Assembly: GCF_019970045.1 (NCBI RefSeq)
Contig: NZ_JAHXYI010000003.1
Coordinates: forward strand, 186,001-250,000
Length of the DNA stretch: 64,000 nucleotides
Source: Chryseobacterium sp. GVT01B
GTDB lineage: Bacteria > Bacteroidota > Bacteroidia > Flavobacteriales > Weeksellaceae
Direction of reading: 5' to 3'
Positions 8,947-16,235 of the stretch are shown piece by piece (the stretch's first letter is position 1; every line of letters starts with the position of its first letter). Made by a program: the position numbers and the translations under genes. The notes under the pieces were generated by a model. It had not been told where the DNA came from. It made no database searches and worked only from the letters and a program-made list of their open reading frames with translations.

Positions 8947-9953
8947 TGAGTTGGTCTTTAGGAAATTATTGGTATTTATTTTTACTGTTGCTTCTGCCGC
9001 TGTTAGCTTCCTTTTTGATCCGTTTTTTAAAATGGCGAAACAAGAAAAGAGAAATTTTTGCAGCCAGCCAGTTTCATGATAACTTATTTGAGAAGAGATC
9101 AGGATTTACGAAGTTTTTTCCTGCATTATATTTATTAGGAACATTGTTTCTGATATTTTCCATCATTGATCTTTTGAATGGTTCAGAAGAGGTGAAAAGT
9201 ACTCAGAAGCTGAACAATGTAATCTTCATGCTGGATGTATCCAACTCTATGAATGCTGAGGATATAGACCCAAGCCGTCTTACAGAAGCTAAAAACCTGA
9301 TGACAGCCACGATGAAGAAAATGAATAATGATAAGGTAGGTATCGTCATCTTTGCAGGGCACGCAATGTCTATCATGCCTCTTACCACAGATTATAATTC
9401 TGCAGAGACTTATATCAGCGGGATTGAAACCAATTCTATGCAGATTCAGGGAACAGATTTTCTGAAAGGGATGCAGGCTGCCGTAGATAAATTTAAAAAT
9501 GTAAGCAAAGGATCCAGAAAAGTAATCCTGATGAGTGATGGTGAAGATAACGAAGGAAATGATAATGCTGCGATAAGACTGGCCAATAAAGAAGGGATAA
9601 GCATTACTTCCGTAGGAATCGGGACAGATGAAGGAGCTCCGGTTCCGGAATATGTATTCGGACAGCTGATGGGGTACAAAACAGATGTGAACGGAGGCAC
9701 AGTTATTTCAAAGAGACAGACCGAAGCCTTGAAGAAAATGGCAGAATCTACAGACGGAACTTACATTGACGGTAATAATATCAATGAAGCGCCGGACAGA
9801 ATTGTTGATGCAGTCAATAAAAAGTCCGCAGGTGCTGAAACCATGGTGAAATCACAGAATGCCATTCATTATTATCAATATTTCCTTGCAGTATCTATTC
9901 TGTTTTTCTTTTTAATTTATATTTTTAATCCTAAAAAGGATTTTAATGTGTAG
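8946..9953 (+). CDS. batB: BatB: membrane-anchored VWA domain protein
   Basis: This 335-residue paralogue of BatA has N-terminal helices at about 8-27 and 57-75 and a VWA domain with MIDAS DVSNS (D97, S99, S101). A second acidic loop (LMSDGEDNEG) and a C-terminal helix near 310-330 follow. The start codon overlaps the batA stop. It probably pairs with BatA and the TPR protein BatC. A 99-nt gap carrying its own -7 box separates it from batC. Confidence 0.93.
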   Translation: MSWSLGNYWYLFLLLLLPLLASFLIRFLKWRNKKREIFAASQFHDNLFEKRSGFTKFFPALYLLGTLFLIFSIIDLLNGSEEVKSTQKLNNVIFMLDVSNSMNAEDIDPSRLTEAKNLMTATMKKMNNDKVGIVIFAGHAMSIMPLTTDYNSAETYISGIETNSMQIQGTDFLKGMQAAVDKFKNVSKGSRKVILMSDGEDNEGNDNAAIRLANKEGISITSVGIGTDEGAPVPEYVFGQLMGYKTDVNGGTVISKRQTEALKKMAESTDGTYIDGNNINEAPDRIVDAVNKKSAGAETMVKSQNAIHYYQYFLAVSILFFFLIYIFNPKKDFNV

Positions 9954-10038
9954 ATTTCCTCTTTATATAGAAGAAATTCTACAAGTACTTTAACCGAATT
10001 TTAACAAATAAAACTCTGTTTCTTAACATATAAAGGAA

Positions 10039-10046
10039 TAATTTTG
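10039..10046 (+). promoter_or_regulatory. Internal -7 promoter element ahead of batC
   Basis: TAATTTTG matches TAnnTTTG and ends 6 nt before the batC ATG, suggesting a leaderless or nearly leaderless internal transcript. A good -33 TTTG is not evident, so this is a candidate only. Its position argues against the TTG at 10044 as a start codon. Confidence 0.4.
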
Positions 10047-10052
10047 CAAGTG

Positions 10053-10796
10053 ATGAATACTAAAATCATATTTTTATCGTTTATTGTTGTCATCTCATTC
10101 TCAGGCTTCTTGTTTGGGCAGGAAAGCTACAGAAATTTGGTTCATGAAGGCAATCAGAAATTTGACGGTAAAGATTATGACGGAGCCTCCTCAAAATATA
10201 TGGAAGCCATAAAATCCAATGATAAAGATTTTACTGCTCATTATAATATGGGGAACGCACTCTATAAAAGTAAAAAATACGAAGAGGCAAAGACGGAGTT
10301 TGAAAAAGCAGAAAAACTTTCACAAACACTTCCTGATAAAACTGCCGCTCTTCATAATTTAGGGAATGCTTATATGCAGATGAATCAGCCGGAAAAAGCT
10401 GCTGATTTTTATAAAAAAGCTTTAAAGCAGGATCCCTACAGTGAGGTAACCAGAAAAAATTATGAGATTGCCAAGCTGAAAGAGAAAGAAAAAGAACAAC
10501 AAAAAAACAAGGAGAATAACTCAGGAAAAGGCGGCGGCGGAAATGATCAGAACAAAGGTGACGATCAGAAAGGCGACAAAGACAAAAAACAGGATCAGGG
10601 AAATGGCCCGCAAAACGAAGGTAAAAGCGACCAAGGTGATAATCCTAAGCAGAATCAGAATAATGAAGGCAGAATGCCTAAGAATCTTGAAAATGCGATC
10701 TTAGATAAAATAAACGAAAAAGAAAAAGAAACCGCCAGAAGAATTTTAAACAAAAATTCTTATTCGATGCCTGAAAGCAACGAGAAAGATTGGTGA
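10053..10796 (+). CDS. batC: BatC: tetratricopeptide repeat protein
   Basis: This 247-residue protein has a signal sequence or signal anchor (about 1-22) and TPR motifs from about 25 to 140, including AHYNMGNALYKSKKYEEA and ALHNLGNAYMQMNQPEKA. A strongly hydrophilic, low-complexity Lys/Gln/Asn/Gly/Asp tract follows (about 145-205). BatC homologues interact with BatA/BatB through the TPRs. ATG 10053 is preferred over upstream TTG because the latter lies inside a promoter-like element. The stop overlaps the batD ATG (TGATG). Confidence 0.9.
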   Translation: MNTKIIFLSFIVVISFSGFLFGQESYRNLVHEGNQKFDGKDYDGASSKYMEAIKSNDKDFTAHYNMGNALYKSKKYEEAKTEFEKAEKLSQTLPDKTAALHNLGNAYMQMNQPEKAADFYKKALKQDPYSEVTRKNYEIAKLKEKEKEQQKNKENNSGKGGGGNDQNKGDDQKGDKDKKQDQGNGPQNEGKSDQGDNPKQNQNNEGRMPKNLENAILDKINEKEKETARRILNKNSYSMPESNEKDW

Positions 10797-12535
10797 TGCA
10801 GCACAAATTGATTTACATATTGCTTACCCTCGCATCCGTAATTACTTACGGACAGGTAAATCTTACTCTGGATGCTGATAAATCCGAGTATGGAGGGAAA
10901 GATATTGTAAACCTTACCATTGTTCTTGAACTTAACGGAAGTGACCTTGTACAGCAGACCGGTTTCCAGCTTCCGGATCTTTCAAAATTTAATATCATAG
11001 GAAGCGGATCTGTTACCAATACCGTGATTGATCCAGCAACCAATACTTTAATTACCCAAAAAGTATCCAGAATTGCCCTTGAACCCAAAAAAAAAGGGAA
11101 AATAAAAATAGGCTCAGTTCTGGTTACGGTAAACAACAGAATCTATAAAACAGAACCTTTCGACGTTAATATCCGTGATATTGTTGACAGAAGATCATTA
11201 GCTGCCAATACATCCAATGATGTCTATCTGAATATGGAAATTGATGACCGGGAAGTCTATCAGGATCAGCCTACAGTAGCTGTTCTTAGAGTATACTCAA
11301 GAAATATGGATAACCTGAGAAAGGTGAAGAATATCCATCTTCCGCAGCAGGATAATATCAACGTACATCCTATCAATTTTGATAAATCTGAGATAGATCC
11401 GTCCGGATACGGAAATATGCCTTCACAGGTTTTGGCCATGTTTATGGTATTTCCTAATGAAGCCGGATATGTGGAAGTTCCCGGGGTGTCAGCTTCTGTA
11501 AGTACTTATTCCAATAAAACCAAGATTGTTTCCAATAAAGTAAAAATTAATGTAAGGAAGCTTCCTGAAGGAGCGCCTGAATGTTTTAAAAATGCTGTCG
11601 GAAACTTTAATGTCAACGTATATAATGCTTCCAAAGAAAAACCGGAAGCCAAGAAACCCCTGAATGTTGTAGTAAAGGTTTCAGGTGAAGGAAATTTACC
11701 GGACATGGAACTTCCTAAAATTGCTGCATCTCCGGATTATGAAGTTTTTCCTCCGAAAATTACCTCTAAAGTTTCTCCGGGAGCTGCAGGAATGAAGGGT
11801 GAGATTCTGGCTAATTATGTCATTATTCCCAAAAAATCTGGGGCAATCTCTATTAAAACTGAACAATTTGCTTTCTTTAATCCTGAAAACAAAGAATATG
11901 TAGATCTGGGACAAAAAACACTTGATCTGAATGCTTTTTCTCACGATCAGATCCTGGAGGCCCGTTCTACGGTAGAAAAGGTAAATGAGTATACCAATAA
12001 CCTTCTGGAGACGGTAAATACTCCGGTTTTAAAAACAACTTCGTTTAAAGTAAAAGAAAAAAGTAAATTCCATTGGAATATACTTTTAACGAATATTGCC
12101 ATTCTGATCAGTTTATTTGTTGCTTATCTGTTATTTAAAAATTGGCAAAAAAAACGTACATTAGTTAGGGAAAATGTACCGTCAAAACCTTTAGGTTCAG
12201 TGGCTGAAACAGAAAAAGAGATCAGAGAATTACTGAAAACAGATATCAATGATTACTTTGGATACCTGGAAAATCTTAAAGATAACGGTGAGTACGAAAA
12301 GTTCTTTACGACACTGGAGGAATTGGATCAGGAAGTGAGAAGTCAGTATTTCCAAGGCTCTGCAGTAGAGTTTAAGACTTTTCTTGAAAAACACAAAGGC
12401 GCTTCAGTTGCAGAAGACTACAACAAATTGCAGCAGAGAGTTCAGATGGAGAAATATAATCCTGTGAAATCTGCTGATGCACTTGAAGAACTTTTGAAAA
12501 CAATTGTTAATTTGTATTCACAAATTAGCAAATAG
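10796..12535 (+). CDS. batD: BatD: large periplasmic protein with C-terminal membrane anchor
   Basis: This 579-residue protein has a signal peptide ending TYGQ (about residue 19), tandem beta-sandwich regions typical of the BatD family (starting NLTLDADKSEYGGKD), a transmembrane helix at about 425-443, and a cytoplasmic alpha-helical tail. BatD proteins are thought to form the periplasmic part of the Bat complex. It is the last gene of the operon, with coupled translation from batC by a 1-nt overlap. Confidence 0.93.
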   Translation: MQHKLIYILLTLASVITYGQVNLTLDADKSEYGGKDIVNLTIVLELNGSDLVQQTGFQLPDLSKFNIIGSGSVTNTVIDPATNTLITQKVSRIALEPKKKGKIKIGSVLVTVNNRIYKTEPFDVNIRDIVDRRSLAANTSNDVYLNMEIDDREVYQDQPTVAVLRVYSRNMDNLRKVKNIHLPQQDNINVHPINFDKSEIDPSGYGNMPSQVLAMFMVFPNEAGYVEVPGVSASVSTYSNKTKIVSNKVKINVRKLPEGAPECFKNAVGNFNVNVYNASKEKPEAKKPLNVVVKVSGEGNLPDMELPKIAASPDYEVFPPKITSKVSPGAAGMKGEILANYVIIPKKSGAISIKTEQFAFFNPENKEYVDLGQKTLDLNAFSHDQILEARSTVEKVNEYTNNLLETVNTPVLKTTSFKVKEKSKFHWNILLTNIAILISLFVAYLLFKNWQKKRTLVRENVPSKPLGSVAETEKEIRELLKTDINDYFGYLENLKDNGEYEKFFTTLEELDQEVRSQYFQGSAVEFKTFLEKHKGASVAEDYNKLQQRVQMEKYNPVKSADALEELLKTIVNLYSQISK

Positions 12536-12549
12536 TCAGTTTATTTTCA

Positions 12550-12557
12550 TATTTTTG
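12550..12557 (+). promoter_or_regulatory. -7 promoter element for the MarC gene
   Basis: TATTTTTG matches the Bacteroidota -7 consensus and lies 22 nt before the ATG at 12580, just after the batD stop. This suggests that marC is not simply read through from the Bat operon. Confidence 0.45.
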
Positions 12558-12579
12558 CGAAATTTTTAATTACAAAGAG

Positions 12580-13182
12580 ATGGAAATTCTTGATGGTTTC
12601 TCTTTTAAAGAGGTCGTTACCAGCTTTATGGTTCTTTTTGCCGTTATCGATATTATCGGCTCAGTTCCCATTATAGTAAGTCTTCAGCAGAAGTTTGGAC
12701 AGATTGAGGCCGGAAGGGCAGCACTTACTGCCGGTGCTATTATGATTGTTTTCCTTTTCGTAGGAAATAAGATCCTTAAGCTTATTGGAGTAGACGTAAA
12801 TTCTTTTGCCATTGCCGGTGCTTTTGTGATTTTTGTCATAGCCCTGGAAATGATTTTAGGAATTGAAATCAATAAAACAACTGAGGCAAAGGCCGCATCT
12901 ATTGTACCCATCGCATTTCCGCTGGTTGCAGGAGCTGGAACGTTAACTACAGCACTATCTCTGAGAGCTGAATTTCATGATATTAATATTATCTTCGGAA
13001 TTATTCTTAATACAATTTTCGTATATTTGGTGCTGAAATCTGCGAAATGGTTGGAGAGAAAAATCGGGGATGCTACTTTGATGATCCTTCAGAAAGTTTT
13101 CGGAATTATCCTTTTGGCAATTTCAATTAAATTATTCACCGCAAATTTTGCCCAGCTGGTGCAGAATTATATTAATTTTTAA
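12580..13182 (+). CDS. MarC family integral membrane protein
   Basis: This 200-residue protein is hydrophobic throughout, with about six transmembrane helices and the MarC hallmarks GSVPIIVSLQQ near the N-terminus and FPLVAGAGTLTTALSL in the middle. Family members were once linked to multiple antibiotic resistance, but their transport role is unproven. Length is typical (200-220). A small membrane-protein gene follows after 5 nt, so the two are probably co-transcribed. Confidence 0.9.
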   Translation: MEILDGFSFKEVVTSFMVLFAVIDIIGSVPIIVSLQQKFGQIEAGRAALTAGAIMIVFLFVGNKILKLIGVDVNSFAIAGAFVIFVIALEMILGIEINKTTEAKAASIVPIAFPLVAGAGTLTTALSLRAEFHDINIIFGIILNTIFVYLVLKSAKWLERKIGDATLMILQKVFGIILLAISIKLFTANFAQLVQNYINF

Positions 13183-13187
13183 GAGTC

Positions 13188-13388
13188 ATGAAGAAGTTTT
13201 ATAAAGTATTTTTAGTACTGTTTATTGTATTCATCGCCATCAATCTTTATGCGATCAACTGGCAGACAACAGATATCTTAGGAGATGAAGATAACGTTAG
13301 GTTTGCATTCTCAGCCGGAGCAGCTGCAATAGGTCTTATCCTGCTTTTTGTAATGGATACCTGGAGCAGAATCGGTGTAAAGAAATAA
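13188..13388 (+). CDS. Small two-helix membrane protein
   Basis: This 66-residue protein has an N-terminal transmembrane helix (YKVFLVLFIVFIAINLYAI) and a second helix (SAGAAAIGLILLFVMDTW) near the C-terminus. Its ATG follows the marC stop by 5 nt, implying co-transcription. I recognise no family with confidence; function unknown. Confidence 0.7.
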   Translation: MKKFYKVFLVLFIVFIAINLYAINWQTTDILGDEDNVRFAFSAGAAAIGLILLFVMDTWSRIGVKK

Positions 13389-13413
13389 ATTGAATATTTT
13401 TAATATAGATATA

Positions 13414-13446
13414 GCCTCTTTTTTTGGAAGGAGGTTTTTGTTTTTT
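13414..13446 (+). terminator. Weak hairpin plus T-run after the marC operon
   Basis: CCTC and GAGG arms flank a T/A-rich loop and are followed by an interrupted run of about 11 T. This is a plausible but weak intrinsic terminator. Confidence 0.45.
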
Positions 13447-13742
13447 ATTAGGTAGCAGAGGTTAGGTTATAGGTGGCGGTAGCAGGTAGTAGGTAGTAGG
13501 GAATTGTTGCCATTAGATTTCAATACTGTTTTTTGGATCAATAGGAGCGGCCTTTAGTCCGTTTAAATAGAATAAAATTCAATTGGCTCTAGCCAAAACT
13601 TAATATTATCACGCAAAGTTCGCAAGAGGAGAATAAATGGCTTTAAAATCGTTCGCAAAGGCGTTGCCACTCAGCAAAGAAAATATATACAAATATCTGT
13701 GCAATTTGTGGGAAAATTCTCACATATAAAAAACAATATCTT
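13447..13742. repeat. Gene-free stretch with dispersed-repeat fragments
   Basis: No ORF is convincing here. It holds a GGTAGTAGG-type low-complexity run (about 13465-13500), a half copy of the palindromic repeat found at 45793 (CAATAGGAGCGG at 13539 and TTGGCTCTAGCCAA near 13582), and a CGCAAAG-rich segment (13611-13680). The last is also a common style of flavobacterial intergenic repeat. Confidence 0.5.
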
Positions 13743-14711
13743 CTAAGAAATAACCAGATTTTTCAATATAGCCTCAGATTTCAGTTCCGTTTCCGTCCAT
13801 TCTTTTTCAGGATTGCTTTGCGCTGTAATTCCACCTCCTACAAAAATATGTACAGCATCTTTATAAAGTCTTGCACAACGCAGATTCACAAAGTACAGAA
13901 TACTCTCTTCGGTTTCGATTTTAATATATCCGGCATAGAATTCGCGTGGAAATTTTTCGTATTTACGAATGTTTTCATTGCAGAAATCTTTAGGAATTCC
14001 ACAGACAGCCGGAGTAGGATGCAGATCCTGAATTAGCTTATCAAGATCCTCCGGTTTGATGATAGTTTTAAAATCCGTTCTTAGATGTTTTATATTACCG
14101 GAAATATGATCGTAGGTTTCCGATTGATTTACATTGTCAGAATAATTTTTAAGAATATCCTGAATATAAGTAGTAACGGGTTTTTGTTCTTCAATTTCCT
14201 TTTCAGACCATTCTTCAGATACCGGAAGAGTACCAGCTAAGGCCATCGTTTCAAATTGATGGGTAGATTTATTGAATTTCCCTAATAATTCGGAAAAAGC
14301 ACCCATCCAGGCATTTTCGCCGTCATTAAAAAGATACCTGAAAGCATTTGGGTAAGATTCGCAGAGGTTTTTAAAGCTCGTTTTATAATTGATTGTATTA
14401 AAATCCGTAAAGATCTTTCTTCTTGAATAAACAATTTTGGGAAGATTGTTTTCTTTGATTACTTCAATCACTTCCCGTAATGTTTGACAATATTCTTCCT
14501 TTGTTTCAGCAGCAGTATTTGTTGGATCTTTGATCAATCCTTCGTTTGTGATTGAAGTATGAGCAAATTCTTCAGAATTAACTTCAACAATATTTCCATG
14601 GAAGCTGATGTGTTCTGAACCATTATAGGAATAAAAATTGACTGCATTTTTTATATTTTTTTCATCGGCAGACAGTAGTCTTTCGTCGAAAGGAAGTTTG
14701 AAATAAATCAT
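13743..14711 (-). CDS. menF: Chorismate-binding enzyme, probable isochorismate synthase
   Basis: This 322-residue protein has the C-terminal catalytic fold of the MenF/EntC/anthranilate synthase family: MALAGTLP, LHPTPAVCG, REFYAGYI, VNLRCARL and FVGGGITAQSNP are recognisable active-site and Mg2+-binding segments. It is shorter than E. coli MenF (about 430) because the N-terminal region is reduced, as is common in Bacteroidota. The likely reaction is chorismate to isochorismate at the head of menaquinone synthesis. A siderophore role is possible but no siderophore genes are nearby. A hotdog thioesterase gene of possible DHNA-CoA type lies just upstream. Confidence 0.85.
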   Translation of the reverse strand: MIYFKLPFDERLLSADEKNIKNAVNFYSYNGSEHISFHGNIVEVNSEEFAHTSITNEGLIKDPTNTAAETKEEYCQTLREVIEVIKENNLPKIVYSRRKIFTDFNTINYKTSFKNLCESYPNAFRYLFNDGENAWMGAFSELLGKFNKSTHQFETMALAGTLPVSEEWSEKEIEEQKPVTTYIQDILKNYSDNVNQSETYDHISGNIKHLRTDFKTIIKPEDLDKLIQDLHPTPAVCGIPKDFCNENIRKYEKFPREFYAGYIKIETEESILYFVNLRCARLYKDAVHIFVGGGITAQSNPEKEWTETELKSEAILKNLVIS

Positions 14712-14784
14712 GAGCTATGAAGGAATTTTGAAAATCAATGACCGGAAATTATACAGGAAATTCCCGGAGTAATTTTCCTTTCTG

Positions 14785-14815
14785 CAAAGGTATTACTAGT
14801 CTTAAAGATGTCAAA
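14785..14815 (-). promoter_or_regulatory. Consensus promoter for the isochorismate synthase gene
   Basis: On the minus strand TTTG (14815-14812) is followed after 19 nt by TACCTTTG (14792-14785), an excellent match to TTTG-N19-TAnnTTTG. The start codon is about 70 nt downstream. Confidence 0.7.
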
Positions 14816-14819
14816 ATAA

Positions 14820-14848
14820 AAAGAGCTTAAATTTATTTTAAGCTCTTT
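14820..14848 (-). terminator. Terminator after the hotdog thioesterase gene
   Basis: A 12-bp perfect stem AAAGAGCTTAAA/TTTAAGCTCTTT with a 5-nt loop is flanked by A/T runs on both sides. It separates the thioesterase unit from the isochorismate synthase unit. Confidence 0.75.
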
Positions 14849-14868
14849 ATTTTTTATGTTGTGGTAAT

Positions 14869-15297
14869 TTATCTGTTAATGATATTATTTGTCATCGTAG
14901 TATGATTGATTAAAACCCCTTTTTCGTCACGGATTTCAATTTCTGAAACGTGCATGGTTTTTCCTTTTCTGATAAAGCGTGCTGTAGCGGTTACAATTCC
15001 GTCCTTTTTGCTTCTTAAATGATTGGAATTGATATTGGTTCCTACTCCGTAATATTTTTCACCATCGATAAATATATTGGACAGGCTTGACCCTAAGGTT
15101 TCAGCCAAAACACAGCTTGCTCCTCCGTGCATGATCCCAAACGGCTGATGTGTTCTTGGAAGAACCGGCATCGTGGCAGTAAGGGTTTCATTTTCCAGAT
15201 CAATATCTATGAATTTTATTTCAAGAGTTTTTGCAAGCGTTACATCGCCCCAGTTATTGATGAATGCTAATATTTCTTCTTTTGTCTGACCTTTCAT
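14869..15297 (-). CDS. PaaI/YdiI-type hotdog-fold thioesterase
   Basis: This 142-residue hotdog protein carries FGIMHGGASCVLAETLGS. The HGG turn and the Glu in the following helix (LAE) match the catalytic region of YdiI/MenI-type thioesterases, which hydrolyse 1,4-dihydroxy-2-naphthoyl-CoA in menaquinone synthesis. Proximity to isochorismate synthase supports a menaquinone role, but family members also hydrolyse phenylacetyl- or other aryl-CoAs. An acyltransferase gene lies upstream on the same strand, 34 nt away. Confidence 0.85.
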   Translation of the reverse strand: MKGQTKEEILAFINNWGDVTLAKTLEIKFIDIDLENETLTATMPVLPRTHQPFGIMHGGASCVLAETLGSSLSNIFIDGEKYYGVGTNINSNHLRSKKDGIVTATARFIRKGKTMHVSEIEIRDEKGVLINHTTMTNNIINR

Positions 15298-15331
15298 TTC
15301 TTATAATTGATTTTAATTTTGCATCTGGCAT

Positions 15332-15919
15332 CTATTCAGTACCGGTTCCCATAATATTGGGATTCCAGTTTTCCGGAACTTTTGGAACAATATCGTTTTT
15401 CACATAATAGTCCTGAATTTCCTGCATGATTTCTGAAAAAGGAACGGATGCTATTCTTTCATACGGAATGGTATAACCCAGATAGACAATATTTCTTTTG
15501 AAATCACCTGCGGCCAGTACGATAGGAACTTTTGCTGCCAATGCCATATGATAAAACCCTTTTCTCCATTTTGGGACCCAGCTTCTGGTTCCTTCCGGGG
15601 TAATGACAAGACTGAAATCTTCTTTAGCAAACTGCTTGGCTACGAAATTAACCAGGTCATTTTTCTGGCTTCTGTCGATCCCGATACCTCCAAGTCCTTT
15701 TACAAGGCTTCCGTACCAGGCTTTGGTGTGGGCATCTTTAATAATGATTTTTAAAGGCTTTTCCAGGGACCAATAGGCGAAATTTCCTAAAATATATTCC
15801 ATATTATGGGTGTGCGGTGCTACCACAAGGATACACCTGTTCAGGTTGTTGACATCGCCCTGCAGAACGACTTTCCAGCCTAATATTTTTAACATTGCTT
15901 TGCCTATCAGCTTTTTCAT
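15332..15919 (-). CDS. 1-acyl-glycerol-3-phosphate acyltransferase (PlsC-like) with HX4E motif
   Basis: This 195-residue protein has the PlsC layout: motif I near residue 35 (VAPHTHNMEYIL), a GGIGIDRS segment, and motif III TPEGTRSWVPKWRKGF. The usual catalytic HX4D reads as HX4E here (H-THNM-E), a conservative change. Family members transfer acyl groups to lysophosphatidic acid or related lysolipids at the inner membrane. It is shorter than E. coli PlsC (245). It probably shares a transcript with the downstream thioesterase. Confidence 0.85.
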   Translation of the reverse strand: MKKLIGKAMLKILGWKVVLQGDVNNLNRCILVVAPHTHNMEYILGNFAYWSLEKPLKIIIKDAHTKAWYGSLVKGLGGIGIDRSQKNDLVNFVAKQFAKEDFSLVITPEGTRSWVPKWRKGFYHMALAAKVPIVLAAGDFKRNIVYLGYTIPYERIASVPFSEIMQEIQDYYVKNDIVPKVPENWNPNIMGTGTE

Positions 15920-15942
15920 AGATTTCTTGAATTAAAAACAAA

Positions 15943-15970
15943 AAAGTATAACCAAATTTTGGTTATACTT
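15943..15970 (-). terminator. Long palindromic terminator
   Basis: The sequence from 15943 is a near-perfect palindrome: AAAGTATAACCAAA against TTTGGTTATACTTT. On the minus strand it is followed by an interrupted T tract. It lies 28 nt after the stop of a possible 20-residue ORF and upstream of the acyltransferase gene, so it would end a short transcript from about 16100. Confidence 0.7.
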
Positions 15971-15997
15971 TACAAATATATTGAAATATTATCGCTC

Positions 15998-16060
15998 TTA
16001 AAACAAACCGCTAATTAAATCTACGATTTTCATTACGAATTCCATTGCAAATTGTATCAT
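15998..16060 (-). CDS. Candidate 20-residue amphipathic peptide
   Basis: A minus-strand ORF encodes MIQFAMEFVMKIVDLISGLF and is followed by a strong terminator, which makes a short dedicated transcript plausible. The peptide alternates hydrophobic and charged residues (E7, K11, D14), like membrane-active amphipathic helices. Internal in-frame ATGs give shorter versions. No Shine-Dalgarno site is seen, but that is normal in this phylum. The call is inference; it could equally be a non-coding RNA. Confidence 0.35.
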   Translation of the reverse strand: MIQFAMEFVMKIVDLISGLF

Positions 16061-16162
16061 GATAAGGTTGCGTTTTTGGTTGATTGGTTATTAAATTTTA
16101 GCTCTACGAAATTAAAACTTTTTTTTTACATAAGAAACTAAATATAGCTTTATTTTCACTTT

Positions 16163-16231
16163 TCTGAGAGAAGAAGGGTGTGAATTTCAAACGGTTGCCA
16201 TCCACTCACACCTTCTAACCACTCTCTGAAG
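16163..16231 (-). terminator. Large hairpin after the PspC-domain gene
   Basis: Just downstream of the gene ending at 16236 are nested inverted arms: CTGAGAG with CTCTCTG, and AGAAGGGTGTGA with TCACACCTTCT, enclosing about 21 nt. It probably terminates or stabilises the PspC transcript. The loop is unusually long for a simple intrinsic terminator. Confidence 0.6.
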
Positions 16232-16235
16232 TTAA

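Noticed and set aside
13465..13500. Microsatellite or functional GGTAGTAGG repeat
   Set aside because: Irregular low-complexity run in a gap; no consistent unit or flanking gene relevance.
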